Source: Pictodentalium vernedei
Taxonomy: Eukaryota > Mollusca > Scaphopoda > Dentaliida > Dentaliidae
DNA: 64,000 bases
Direction of reading: 5' to 3'
Assembly: GCA_031216915.1 (NCBI GenBank)
Contig: CM062297.1
Coordinates: forward strand, 530,618,971-530,682,970
Both the position numbers and the translations under genes were made by a program. Below the pieces are notes generated by a model, which made no database searches, had not been told where the DNA came from, and worked only from the letters and a program-made list of their open reading frames with translations. Below are positions 45,023 to 56,577 of this stretch, one piece after another. The stretch's first letter is position 1, and every line of letters starts with the position of its first letter.

Positions 45023-45558
45023 GAAATGTATCATTTATTGGTGTAAAACGTCACTTGCAGTATCTATGGCTATATCATGAGCACAACATTGGTATGAAGT
45101 AAAATTCAGCCAACTGTTTATATCCATGCTGCCACTTTAGGGGACTACCACCCCCAGCATTCGTTAACAGGTCCTATTTTACGAGTAAAGGCGATCTTGT
45201 TTACCACAGTAAAGAAGCACTGTTTCAATTCCCAGTGTTCCCATGGGGAGAAGAAAATAAATGGGTGGAATAACACACAAATTGATAACAATATCGTATA
45301 CCTCTGAGAATGAGTACAAAAGCAAAAGTAATAGAAAAACCTGTTCCAGCGAGTTTGCTAGCCGTCTCGGGAGGACTTAAAATGATGGCATACATTACAA
45401 CTAGGTCCATCAAAACAGAATGATATGTATCTCAACTAATTTACCATAAAAGTCATTAATTATCAGATCAAGTATAAAATAGGACCATTTAAAACATGAA
45501 ATCTATTGAACAATAAACAATAATTACTAAATTCTAATGATTCGCTGATGCATATAAA
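45023..45558. other. Unannotated interval
   Basis: It begins 'catttattggtgtaaaacgtc', faintly like a SINE tail, but no SINE body follows. No gene is recognised. Confidence 0.35.
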
Positions 45559-45600
45559 ACAAGAGGTCCCAAGGGACCTTAATCGCCCACCGGATAAAAT
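45559..45600 (+). repeat. Orphan AGCCC-clan head
   Basis: ACAAGAGGTCCCAAGGGACCTT has the palindrome GGTCCCAAGGGACC (45565-45578), followed by 'cgcccaccgg' at the STIR position. No core or tail follows. Both arms of the palindrome carry the matching substitution relative to the GGCCCC...GGGGCC form. Confidence 0.65.
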
Positions 45601-46203
45601 TGTTTATCACACACCTACATGTATTAATGCAAAACATGGGATTTCCACTGTTGTACCTGTACAATAAATATAAAGTTGTATCACACATGTGGTGATACAA
45701 AACACGTTCCATTTTGTTTTCAACATAAACAGAGAAGGAACCCGTCTAAATAAATCACGTCAATCATTGCTCGACTGCATCAGAGTCAAGATCGCTTGGA
45801 AATTTCAAGTTCCCCGTTTTACATTTGTTTACCGGCAATATTTGAACAAGCAGATTCGAGTAAAAAATGTACAAAATAAAAATAACATTCTGACTGCTTG
45901 TTCCTTGACAAATACTTTCTACAACTGGTCATATAATGGAGTGTGCTGAACTTATCAGCTATTTAAAAACTTTTTGTTGTGTTATTCCCTGCAGTTTAGT
46001 CAATATTTGAAGTTCGATCATCATGAGCGTGACACTAATCAATATCTACTGATTTTGACCAATTGAATGTCGCAAAAATTAAAATGCAAGTTAGGGTTAG
46101 TACCCGGCCAACTAAGAGAAGAAAATGCAGTAATTATCCAGCTGAAGAGTGCTTTTAGTTCAATTTTTTCGTGTAGACTGGTTGTTACACGGGAGGTGTG
46201 TGA
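45601..46203. other. Unannotated interval
   Basis: AT-rich, with a small 'tcacacatgtggtga' palindrome at about 45681. Frames at 45689-45949 and 46067-46264 match nothing I know. Confidence 0.35.
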
Positions 46204-46369
46204 TAAATACAGAACTGCACATACATTTGAATGGGTTCAAAATTATCACACTCGATTGCTTTGACTCAGGATATCACTCGGGCATTCAGCTCTCATGATA
46301 TCCTGGGCCAAAGCAATCTTGTGCAATAATTTTTAACCCATTCAAACGTATGTGTGGGTTCTGTATATT
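46204..46369. repeat. Long inverted repeat (hairpin element)
   Basis: The arms of about 70 bp run from 'aatacagaactgcacataca' (46205) inward to 'tcaggatatca', and back out from 'tgatatcctgggcc' to 'gtgtgggttctgtatatt'. The loop is about 20 bp around 'ctcgggcattcagctc'. No TTAA boundary is seen. Confidence 0.75.
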
Positions 46370-46651
46370 TAAAGAATGATTTAAGGTCATATTCAACACC
46401 TACATGTTACTATAGTTAATTTAATTTAGCTGGGGGTGGGTGGGGGGAAAGAGAGGTCTGTTGGGTGAGTTTTTTTTCTTTTTGCATAAAATCACCCAAA
46501 CTCCCTCAAAACTCATTTTGAAGTAAAGAGAAAAAAAAGTCACCCAGTGGACTTCACCCCACGCCCCTCCCAAGATCAAGTGGGTGAAAGGGTTTTTTCG
46601 TGCATAAAATATGTGAAATCCTGTAAAATCATGTTCTCATGCAAAATAAAA
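46370..46651. other. Unannotated interval with G- and C-rich patches
   Basis: 'gctgggggtgggtgggggg' (46430-46448) and a C-rich patch near 46555-46570 flank AT-rich sequence that shares 'cacccaaactcc'/'cacccagtgg' motifs. No element identified. Confidence 0.3.
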
Positions 46652-47690
46652 ACAAGAGGCCCCACGAGGCTGAAGCACTCACCTTGAACAGAACACAAGT
46701 CCAAGAATCTACATTAAGCAATCCATCTCCATAGGATACATTGTCAATCCTTGAGTCCCTCAGGAGTGAAAAAAATCGTCCAAGCATCATGCCATTTCTT
46801 CAGTAGATCATAATGTAAAATGTGGAGCTCCCCTATGAAGCCCCTTTGATACAACCTATGGGGATTAATCTTAGTTACACACCTCTAGAGGGTACTGAAT
46901 ACAAAATTTCTTCTTCTTCAGATACATGGCCAATTCTGGCTCCCATAAGGAGCCCAAATATTAACCCAGGCACTCAATTTGAACAAAGTTGAATCTGACC
47001 TCCCTAGAGATGTTGTATACCAAATATGAAAGCCTTCTTACTGGTGGATCTGAAGAAAAGTTTTAAAGAAATTTCCTCATATTGTACTATTTATTTATTA
47101 TTTATTTATTGATGTTTAAGGTCATATACTTATGCACAGTGGCTAATCATGACCGTGACAGTTTTACGGGTGAAGGAAGCCGGAGTACCCGGAGAGAACC
47201 ACCGAGCAAAGACGAGCAGCTGTCAGCTCTCCAACATCGTAACTCCGCACTGCAGCTCAGGCAGGGTTAGATTGGTTGAAGACATGCATACCATAGACGT
47301 GCAGTACACCTTAGTACATGGCATCATCAAGCCCCCATGTGGACAATCGGGGTTAAGTGCCTTGCCCAAGGACATAACGCGGGAGTCCGAATTGATCGCT
47401 CAGACAGTCACCTCATATTGTGCTAAGTTAAAATTCAGGCTACCATTGGGATATTAACCCAGGGAACCAATTTGAACTAACTTGAATCTGACTCCCCTAG
47501 AGATGTTGTAAACCAAATATGAAAGGATTCTGACTGGTGAATCTGAAGATTTTTGAAGAAATTCCCTCATATTGTACCAAGTTAAATTTAAGGTTCCCAC
47601 ATGGAGCCCAAATATTAACCCAGGCACTCAAATTGAACAAACTTTAATCTAAATCTGACCCCCCCCCCCCTCCACCCCCCCACCCTCCCC
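46652..47690 (+). mobile_element. AGCCC-clan element, head present, tail missing
   Basis: The head ACAAGAGGCCCCACGAGGCTG, with 'gcactcaccttgaacag' at the STIR position, is followed by the type 1-like head region and several core units. It ends in an expanded C-rich tract (47659-47690), where sequence switches to an unrelated core. It contains a SINE. Confidence 0.65.
47090..47410 (-). mobile_element. tRNA-derived SINE, tRNA-like head lost
   Basis: The target duplications CCTCATATTGTACTA (47075-47089) and CCTCATATTGTGCTA (47411-47425) differ by one base. The body ('ggagtacccggagagaacca') and the 'ccttgcccaaggac' block match other copies. The tRNA-like head is replaced by a short stretch ending 'gctcagacagtca', so this copy is 5'-truncated. 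Confidence 0.85.
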
Positions 47691-48104
47691 CTTCAGACCA
47701 AGTTTCATAAAAATCCAATAAAAAAAGTAGGAGGAGTTAAGTGGACAAGGCTTTGTGATGGAAATTTTTCTATTTCCAAGAGCCGTAACCACGCAAAAGT
47801 CATCGCATCGTAAATTCCGGACCACATCCACATCTACACTTGATACTGATACTTCAGACCAAGTTTCATAAAAATTAAATAAAAAATGTAGGAGGTATTA
47901 AGCAGACAAGCCTTTGTGATGGAAATTTTGTTATTTCCAAGGGCCATAAACACGCAAAAATCGCCACATCTAAAATTCCTGACCACATGCATATCTACAT
48001 TTGATACGGATACTTCAGGCCAAGTTTCGTAAGAATCCACTGAAAACTAAAAGACTAGAGACTCTAAAGAGCCTGCGATCGCTCACATGGCAGAACTACA
48101 TATA
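47691..48104 (+). repeat. 161 bp core array fragment and orphan head
   Basis: Units start 'cttcagaccaagtttcataaa' at 47691, 47852 and 48013 (spacing 161 bp) and contain 'ttgtgatggaaattt' and 'tatttccaag'. At about 48052 a head-like segment 'actagagactctaaagagcct' then 'gcgatcgctcac' begins but is cut by the type 8 element. Confidence 0.6.
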
Positions 48105-48409
48105 ACAAGCCAAGACCAATACCGGGTCTGGACCTGCGTCGCTGCATGCAATTGATTACAGAGATGTACAGACTTCAAAGTATCGGCAAACAGGAAGTGG
48201 CTGCACGGCAGATCTGAAAATTAGATACACGATACATCTCATCATTATGAGGCAGCAGACCAAATATAAAATCATTCCCTTTCATAGAAGCCAAGAAAAC
48301 TTTGACAGAAAAAGTGTTTCGGACAGACTGACAGATGGACTGACGGACGGACTGATGGACGGAGTCAAGCGGTTACTAGACCTGCTCTGCCGCTGGCGAC
48401 GCAGGTAAT
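48105..48409 (+). mobile_element. Type 8 short pearl/HINE-like element
   Basis: The start ACAAGCCAAGACC with palindrome AGACCAATACCGGGTCT is followed by the STIR ACCTGCGTCGC (48132-48142). The tail carries GCGACGCAGGT (48396-48406) in the hairpin 'cctgctctgccgctggcgac' + 'gcagg', preceded by a GACTGACGGACGGAC tract (48340-48362). It is about 305 bp, with no tandem core. The next element begins immediately after it. Confidence 0.7.
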
Positions 48410-50714
48410 GAAAGTGTCAATGACACTGTAGCTTAACTTGTGTGTTGTGTTTGATGAAAAGGATAATGTTCAATGTTTATGAAAGGATTATGAAATAAGA
48501 CAAGAACTGTGATAATTGGGAATATGTTCATTTCTGTTCCATGTATGCTATGTTTATGATAAAAATAATATGAGGTGTACACTGTACTAAAGAGCTGAGG
48601 GGTGGGTTAATATGACCTCACAGTTAATGTATGTGGCCCTCACAGTTATTGTATATCAACAAAAGTTACCAAGTTACAGTGAAATTATTCCAAAACGAGT
48701 CATCCTATCAAGTTACATTAAAATCCCTTCATAAATATGGCCTGTAGACTGTGCTAAAGGTTTTCGGGCTTCGGGCCCCTGTAGCTGTCAGTTTCCCAAT
48801 TGCGTCCAAAGGGGACGTTCTCATCTAGACATTATATGAAGTCAACCTACCAAGTTACAATGAAATCCCTTAATAAATATGGCCTGCAGACTGTGCTAAA
48901 GGTTTTTGGGCTTTGAGCTCTGGCAGCCATCATGGTTGAATGATCGCAACCAAAAGGGGACATTCTCATCTGGGCATCATCTGGAGTGATCCTATGAAGT
49001 TACAATGAAATCCCTTCATAAATATGACCTGTAGACTGTGATCAAGGTTTTTGGGCTTTGGGCTCCCGAAGCCGTCACAGTTGACCAATCACGCCCAAAA
49101 GGGGATGTCATCATCTAGGCATTATATGGAGTCAACCTAACAAGTTACAATGAAATTCTTCCATAAATACGACCTACAGACATGCTAAAGGTTTTTGGGC
49201 TCAGGCAGCCATCAAGGCTGAATGATCGTGACTAAAAGGGGACATTCTCATCTGGACACTATTTGGAGTCATCCTACCAAGCTACAATGAAATCCCTTCA
49301 CAATTATGACCTGTAGATTGTTCTGAAGGTTTTCGGGCTTTGGGCCCCTGAAGCCGTCACAGTTGCCCAATCGTGTCCAAAAGGGGAAGTTCTCATCCAG
49401 ACATTATATGAAGTCAACCTACCAAGTTACAATGAAATCCCTTCATAAATATGACCTGCAGACTGTGCTAAAGGTTTTCGGGCTTCGGGCTTCATGCACC
49501 TTTAGCCGTCACAGTTGCCCAATCATGTCCAAAAGGGGAAGTTCTCATCTAGACATTATATGAAGTCAGCCTACCAAGTTACAATGAAATCCCTTCATAA
49601 ATATGACCTGTAGACTGGGCTAAAGGTTTTTCGGGCTTCGGGCTCGGGCAGCCATCATGGTTGAATGATCACAACCATAGGGGACAATCTCATCTGGGCA
49701 TAATCTGGAGTGATCCTAAGAAGTTACAATGAAATTCCTTCATAAATATGACCTGTAGACTGTGCTCAAGGTTTTCGGGCTTCGGGCACTTGTAGCCATC
49801 ACAACTGACCAATCATGACCAAAAGGGGATGTCATCATCTAGGCATTATATGGAGTCAACCTAACAGGTTACAATGAAATCATTCCATAAATATGACCTT
49901 TTGCCTATGCTATAGGTTTTTGGGCTCGGGCACCCATCAAGACTGCATGATCGCGATCAAAATGGGACTTTCTCATCTAGACATTATTTGGAGTCATCCT
50001 ACCAAGTTACAATGAAATCCCTTCATAAATATGACCTCTAGACTGTGCTAAAGGTTTTCGGGCCCCTGTAGCCGTCACAGTTGCCCAATCACGTCCAAAA
50101 GGGGACTTTCTCATCTAGACATTGTATGAAGTCAACCCACCAAGTTACAATGAAATTCCTCAATAAATATGACCTGTAGATTGTGCTAAAGGTTTTCGGG
50201 TTTTGGGCTCGGGCAGTCGTCACGGTTGGCAGATCATGCCCAAATGGGGAAATTCTCATCTAGACATCATAAGGAGTCATCCTACCAAGTTACAATGAAA
50301 TCCCTCCACATTAAACATGTCCTGCAGACTGTGCTAAAAGTTTTTGGGTTTCGGGCTTGGGCTGCCATAACGGTTGATAGATCATGCCCAAAAGGGGACG
50401 TTCTCATCTCGGCATTATACAGAGGCATCCTACCAAGTTACAATGAAATCCCTTCATAAATATGACCTGTAGACTTTGCTAATGGTTTTCAGGTTTTGGG
50501 CTCGGGCAGCCATACTGGTTGCCCGATCGAGACCAAAAGGGGAGGTTCTCATCTAGACATGACCCCAAACCTGCATATGAAATTTTGTGACGATCAGACA
50601 AGAACTGCGGGGTGTAGCCTGTGCTAAAGGAAAATGTGAACAGACGTCACAGACTAACAGACTTCCGCATGCGTGATGGCAATAGCTTATCTTAACTATG
50701 TCAAGTTAAGCTAA
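48410..50714 (+). mobile_element. Type 5 pearl/HINE-like element, 143 bp core (TTAA variant of STIR)
   Basis: The head ATGAAAGTGTCAATGACACT carries the STIR AGCTTAACTTG (48430-48440). The tail hairpin AGCTTATCTTAAC...CAAGTTAAGCT (50684-50712) carries the perfect complement (50702-50712). The core (about 48650-50600) has 13-14 units of about 143 bp: 'gactgtgctaaaggttttcgg', 'ccaaaaggggacgttctcat', 'accaagttacaatgaaatcc', 'ttcataaatatgacctgtag'. The element encodes no protein. Confidence 0.8.
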
Positions 50715-52071
50715 AAGTGGTCTGAGAAACAGAAGGTCTACATTGTGGGGCCTTACAATTCTAGAATGATCCAATGAAGAAAGAGACTGCTTTTGTCACC
50801 ACAGTACTGTACCAACGGAATTAAACTAAAGTAAAAGCAAATGATAAGCACTATCACCAGCTATCACACCCAATTCCCAGGAAAGGAAATTCCTCATCAT
50901 TTGTAGAAAGAGAGGTTTGAATGCAATTTTACAATTCATCTTGGGAGGCAAAGAAACTCGCAAAACAACTTAATTTGGTCTATGGAGATGAGTAAACCTG
51001 AACAGCATTTGCTAATGGAATCTAAACCCATCAATAGTGTTGGTGTCTGTGAAGTTTTATATTAACTGAGCTTAACAACATTTACTAATGGAATCTAAAA
51101 CCATTCCAGTTGGTTTCCTTAAATTATTATATTAATTAAGAATAATACTTTCAATGTTCACCAGAGTTCATGTTTGTTCAACAACAATTACACCCTGGCA
51201 CAATTGTCTTTTTGGGGTATGCAAGCAACTTCAAATACCTGATAGAACAATACACTAGGTGTTCAAGTTACGCCACCTGAAAACCTCTGGTTTATTGAAT
51301 ATAGTCTATTGAATATAGCCTAGCCAAGTTTGGTTTCTTGAACAAAGGACAGTGTGCAGGTCATAAAATTTGAGAGGAATGATTTTTGGTTCCTCTGGTG
51401 ATTATCTATAAGAAAAAACTGATGACCAAAACGTTTTTCGTCTGGAACAACAAAAAGTTTGTCAAAAAGTTGTGTCTTATGACCTTATTTGATAGCACTA
51501 CTGTTTTAAAATGTTCCTGTGGGAAGACTCCTCTCTTTAATGATCAAACTTACTAAGACAGCTGATGCCCCCTGTGCTTGCCACAGATTCTTTCGAAATC
51601 GTTGAACTGTCATACAGTAGGGCCATTGTGGACAGATCAAAATCCGCAGGCTATCATTTTCTCCACGCATATTTCCACCAACGAAGCACTGGGATTATCC
51701 TGGTGCTTCATTGGGGGAAATTTCGCTAGGTGTCATAGCGGATCATCTCTGAATTATATGCATGGAAGAATGCCCATGGAAGAATGCCCAATCATAGATT
51801 TTGACCCAACCACGATGGCTGTACTGTAATCAGTGCTCTTTATTAAAACCAGATAAAATTCAGGATTTTATTCTCTGGTGTGTAAGTAAGTTACCAACCT
51901 CACTGTCAATATTTCATGGATTCAAACAACCTGCTGTAACACCTGGCCGCTACGTAGATCAGTGTCGCTCAATGCACGAGACAGGTTGTACAAATTCCAG
52001 CGTGATTGGTAACTATTATGAACCTCATATTTCTGTGTTCAACAGCATTGTCAGCTAATGTTATAAGATTC
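50715..52071. other. Unannotated interval of about 1.36 kb
   Basis: AT-rich, apparently single-copy in this window. 'gctaatggaatctaaa' occurs twice (about 51008 and 51083). Open frames at 51578-51829 and 51801-52058 show no recognisable domain or splice context. It may be unique genomic sequence or intron. Confidence 0.4.
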
Positions 52072-52205
52072 GGGATGTTTAGTAGTCAGATATGTAATGT
52101 GAGGCTCAGTGTGATCAACATTAGTATTAGGCTCGGCATTTAGCCAAACCTAATATAGATCACACCGAGCCTCACACGACACCATATCTGACCACTAAAC
52201 ATCCT
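52072..52205. repeat. Long inverted repeat (hairpin element)
   Basis: The left arm 'ggatgtttagtagtcagata' (52072-) pairs with 'tatctgaccactaaacatcc' (to 52204). Inner arms 'gtgaggctcagtgtgatc' and 'gatcacaccgagcctcac' also pair, around a loop of about 35 bp. Confidence 0.75.
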
Positions 52206-52656
52206 GTAACGTATTTATTATGTCAGCAGACAAAATCCAGTATGTCCCTTTAATTAATTAATATATTTTTTGGGGGAAAGCATTTGTGAAAAAGTAAACA
52301 AGCAGACGTAAGTTTACAATGTAAGTGGAGTAACTCTATCTACCAATCATTTCATGCTGAAGTGATTATCAATTGGAATGATTAACTTGTGAGTGTTGGG
52401 AGTGTTTCGATTTACATTGAGGTATCGGATGGGGTTATCGACCGAAATGAGTTTCTCAATTTGGGACACATATTATAAACAGATTATTTCTTTTTGTTCA
52501 ATGAAACTTTAATCACATTCAATGGACGATTCAGAACATTTGCTGTAAGATTGCCATTTTTGAGACGAGGCGGTTGTATTTTATTTCTAAAAACAATATG
52601 GTGGACAAACACCTAATATTGATTTCATATGGGGTCACCGATGACGTCATCATCGA
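52206..52656. other. Unannotated interval
   Basis: Nothing recognised apart from a perfect GATGACGTCATC palindrome (52640-52651) close to the start of the tandem duplication. Confidence 0.35.
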
Positions 52657-52730
52657 CCTGATATGGCTTTATAGGCTGCCACAATTTATCCACGCCGATT
52701 GGTTGATCCCAAGAGCTGACATAAATATAG

Positions 52731-53935
52731 AACCTTAGTGAGCACGCTCACATACCCCACGCGCCCCGATATTTCAAGCTCTAATCATTTTTTAAAAATA
52801 AACATAGATTCTAGGAATACTGCAGAAAACAGTGTTCTGTAGTTTCAACGGTACTGAAAGAATTCAAGCAGAGAAAAAGCCCGGAAAACTATAATTTTGA
52901 TGAACTTTTCAAAGTCTATGGGGCCGTAATTTTGGTAAAAATCAGTGGAGCGGAACAAAACCCAAACTTGTTCTGTAGGCCACCATGTTAGACTAACATA
53001 TCAAAAATCAGCTCAATATCTGGAAGCGTGTAGGAAAAAAGTCTGGAAAACTGTAATTTTGATGAACTTTTCCAAGTTCAAGGGCCGTAATTTCGGTAAA
53101 AATCAGTGGAGCGGAACAAAATGCAAACTTGATCTGTAGGCCACCATGTCAGACTAACATACCAAACATCAGCTCAATATCTGGAAGCGTGTAGAAAAAA
53201 AGTCCGGAAAACTGTAATTTTAATGCATTTTTCAGAGTCCAAGGGTCGTAATTTCGGTAAAAATCAGTGGAGCGGAACAAAACGCAAACTTGTTCTGTAG
53301 GCCACCATGTTAGACTAACATAACAAAAATCAGCTCAATATCTGGAAGCGTGTAGGAAAAAAGTCTGGAAAACTATAATTTTGATGAACTTTTCAAAGTT
53401 CAAGGGCCGTAATTTCGGAAAAAAATCAGTGGAGCGGAACAAAATGCAAACTTGATCTGTAGGCCACCATGTTAGACCAACATACCCAAAAACAGCTCAA
53501 TATCTGGAAGCGTGTAGAAAAAAAGTCCGGAAAACTGTAATTTTGATGAACTTTTCAAAGTTCAAGGGCCGTAATTTCGGTAAAAATCAGTGGAGCGGAA
53601 CAAAATGCAAACTTGATCTGTAGGCCACCATGTTAGACTAACATACCAAAAATCAGCTCAATATCTGGAAGCGTGTAGAAAAAAAGTCCGGAAAACTGTA
53701 ATTTTGATGAATTTTTCAGAGTCCAAGGGCCGTAATTTCGGTAAAAATCAGAGGAGCGGAAAAAAAATGCAAACTTGATCTGTAGGCCACCATGTTAGAC
53801 TCACATACCAAAAATCAGCTCAATATCTGGAAGCGTGTAGAAAAAAACTCCGGAAAATAAGTAGGACTGACTGATGGACTGACGGACAAGTCAAAAACAT
53901 TATACCCCTGCAACTTCGTTGCGTGGGGTATAATA
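52731..53935 (+). mobile_element. Type 7 pearl/HINE-like element, copy 1
   Basis: The head palindrome GTGAGCACGCTCAC (52738-52751) is followed directly by the STIR ATACCCCACGC (52752-52762). The tail hairpin TATACCCCTGCAAC-TTCG-TTGCGTGGGGTATA carries GCGTGGGGTAT (53921-53931). Six core units of 161-162 bp have 'gtaggccaccatgttagact' at 52975, 53136, 53297, 53459, 53620 and 53782. A 'gactgactgatggactgacgg' tract (53867-53887) precedes the hairpin. Confidence 0.8.
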
Positions 53936-53952
53936 ATCAGGTTTATTGGGTT

Positions 53953-54269
53953 TTAACTCTTTACATGGGGGCGCGGTGGCTCAGTAGGTGGAGATGCAGG
54001 CTGCAAGCCGAGAGGTCTTCAGTTTGAATCACACCTGCAGCATCCATGTTATATCCTTGGGCAAGGCACTTAATCCCTATTGCCCACGTGGAAGCATGGT
54101 GGCATTGTGTACTAAGGTGTACTGCATGTTGATGGTGCACTTGTCTTCAATCAATGCTAACCCTGCTAGTGTGGAGTTAGTATGTTGGTGACTCTGACAG
54201 TTGCTCGCTATTTCTCAGTGGTTCTCTTTGGGTATTCCACAGCTTCCTCCACCCATTAAAAAACCCAAA

Positions 54270-54320
<51 letters not shown>

Positions 54321-54515
54321 CTCTTTGCATGCTGCTGGCGGATATTCCTGCCCAAGATGGGAAATAAGTATAGAATAAGTGTAATCCGGTACATTTTAAC
54401 CAAATTTTCCCCTTTTGTACTAATGCTTTTGAGAGTTAAATTTCAATGCATTTTCATCAAATCTAGTCATGGCTGCTTCAAAGCAAAAAGTCAGAAATAG
54501 GCCTTTAAGGGTTAA
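53953..54515. mobile_element. TTAA element interrupted by a SINE, copy 1
   Basis: TTAA at 53953-53956 followed by CTCTTTACATG, and AAGGG followed by TTAA (54512-54515), suggest another TTAA-type MITE with weak terminal repeats. The SINE at 53968-54318 splits it near its left end. The duplicate is at about 58215-58761. Confidence 0.5.
53968..54318 (+). mobile_element. tRNA-derived SINE, duplication copy 1
   Basis: The target duplications AACTCTTTACATG (53955-53967) and AACTCTTTGCATG (54319-54331) flank it, with one mismatch. It has an A-box TGGCTCAGTAGG, a B-box-like GTTTGAATC, the 'ccttgggcaaggcactta' block (54054-54071), the body, and an AAAT tail of about 13 repeats. Confidence 0.9.
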
Positions 54516-54689
54516 CATAAATGTTTAGAATTATATTGCTCACTTCACAGGACTCTCACTCAGACTTTGGTTACTACTAGGCCTGTCATGATTAAATGAG
54601 AAGTTGACTAATCATCGGAAACACCCATAATCAACTACAAGTTCAAAGTCGGAGATTATGGGTTTCATCATTCCTTTACTGATGAATTA

Positions 54690-55031
54690 CTAGTTATTAC
54701 TCTCCTTCCCATCATGATCATAAGAAGTGCCAGAGGCTGTAGATAGACTATCAAAATACATTGTAATTGATATTAGAAAGAAGTATAAAGATACAACACA
54801 TGACGCCAGGTGTGGCGTTCTAGAAAGTATGGGAGTGCAAATAATTACCCTTCCCAGTTTGTCAAGGAGTGCAATGGTCTTCTTAAATCTCAATGCAGTA
54901 TTTGCAGCTATTATTAGACTCTTGACCACTGCAGGTCCAAACCTGAGTCTAGGCTCAGGTTTGGGCCTGAGATGGTCAGGAGTCTGAATTTTCCTCAGAG
55001 GGCAGTAGGCATACAGCATGCCTTCATACAC
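54690..55031 (-). other. Unassigned 113-codon open frame (also at 58936-59277)
   Basis: The minus strand is open for 113 codons, and an overlapping plus-strand frame of 86 codons (54727-54987) is open too. Neither resembles a family I know. Comparing the two duplicated copies, the few differences change amino acids in both frames (for example SRT to SGM on the minus strand), which gives no sign of protein-level constraint. I consider it probably non-coding. Confidence 0.3.
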
Positions 55032-55276
55032 TAAAGAATGTCCGGCCCAAGGAACTGATAACCAAATATATTATTTTCTATATAGTTGTTTCTAGAGGTT
55101 ACAGAGCACTTTACACATTTTTTGCTCCATTTTTTTAGCTCATTTGTTTGAGCTTGAATTTTGTCAGGTGTTAGTCCATCCCGACAAAAAGCTGCAAGCT
55201 GTGCAAGATAAAATTTATCAAGCTAACCTCTTCATAACATTTGATGGAAATTAATCATGTAATTTTTAAGTCAACA

Positions 55277-55481
55277 TTAACCACCTGCACACTGATGTCA
55301 AAACATCTAAATTTCATACTGCAAATATTTCCCATAATGTAACTAGAAATTGAACCAATTCAGTATTGTTTGACAGAGCTCATTGAGCTCTGTCAAACAA
55401 AACTGAATTGGTTAAATTTCAAATTGTATCATGGTAATTATGGTAGCTTGAAATTTTGTTATTTTGACATCGGACTGTTAA
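55277..55481. mobile_element. TTAA MITE related to the CCCTCTGCA type, duplication copy 1
   Basis: TTAA then CCACCTGCACACTGATGTC (55277-) and GACATCGGACTG then TTAA (to 55481) are imperfect inverted ends. The centre is the palindrome GACAGAGCTCATTGAGCTCTGTC. It resembles the 218 bp MITE at 9838 in both ends and centre. The duplicate is at about 59521-59725. Confidence 0.7.
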
Positions 55482-56577
55482 ACATTAACTCATACAAGCC
55501 TGAGAATTCAAGTGTGAATTTAATGAACATCAAATAATACACAGGAATTAAGACCTCTCAAGAGTTCTCAGTCAAGTGAATACTTAGCTAAAAACAACTG
55601 CTCAAATTTTACAACTCTGAATGCTCACTATTTTCCAGATAGTTAGTGCCAGAGTACCTGCCATATTGCATCATGAGTGAGTAGACTTAACTTCGGGTTT
55701 CCACAAGTTAATCCTGGAGACATTACACATTTTTGCTGAATTTTGTAGGCTCCATTCTGTGGCCTTGATGTTGTTTTTAGGCAAGTCTTGGCGACCAATA
55801 TAAGACTTAACTAAAAAAAACTGGCAAGGTACTTAGAATGCAAAATATGAGTTAAACGAGAGACTGTATACTGGAGCACCTGTTCTGTAGCAGTAAAAAA
55901 TTAAAGTCAGAATTAAAGGCCTCACATTTCCCTAAAATCCCAATAGCCTGTAAGTTTCAGTTTCTGAGCAGTGATTCCTAATCAGCTCACCCTTGGTTAC
56001 CTTCAGAGGCAGCAAAAACTTGACTAGAAACAACTGTTATGGTAATCTGACTAACTGTCAGCAGGACTCTTGGACTGCAAGCTGATGCACCTGATCTGAG
56101 CCTCCAAAGTGTGTCACGGTCAGAACTGTGCCATCAAGGGTTAATTCAACAAGCCAGGGTAGTTTGCCTGTTTGTTGACTGGAGTTCAAGTTATGAACCC
56201 CGGGACTTGATTCGAAGAAACTTGAATCTGGCCTCCATAAGATTGCTGTAAACTTAATATCAATAGATTTTGACAAGTAGATCTGAAGAAGATTTTTTAA
56301 AGATTTTATCATGTATTGGGCAAAGCTGGGAGTGCACTGGCTCAGTGGTTACTAGAGCTGGAAGGTTAACTGCAACCACATGTTGGGATTGGTAGTGTGA
56401 GACTACCAAAAATTGCAACCGCACTCCAATAAACAGAACCGCAAAGTTGGTTTTAAAATTCCAGCACGTTCTGACAGAATAAAATGAATATCGAAGGACC
56501 ATATAATTCACTTAAATGAAATATATAATTGCTGGCCACTGTCAATCATTTCTGTGCATACGTTTGACTGGAATTAA
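55482..56577. other. Unannotated part of the duplicated unit
   Basis: A short AGCCC-clan core remnant occurs around 56195-56315 ('gggacttgattcgaagaaacttg', 'gtagatctgaagaagattttt'). The rest is unrecognised. The same text lies at 59726-60821. Confidence 0.4.

Noticed and set aside
52640-52651. GATGACGTCATC as a CRE-type regulatory site
   Set aside because: A single short palindrome without a nearby gene or promoter cannot support a regulatory call.
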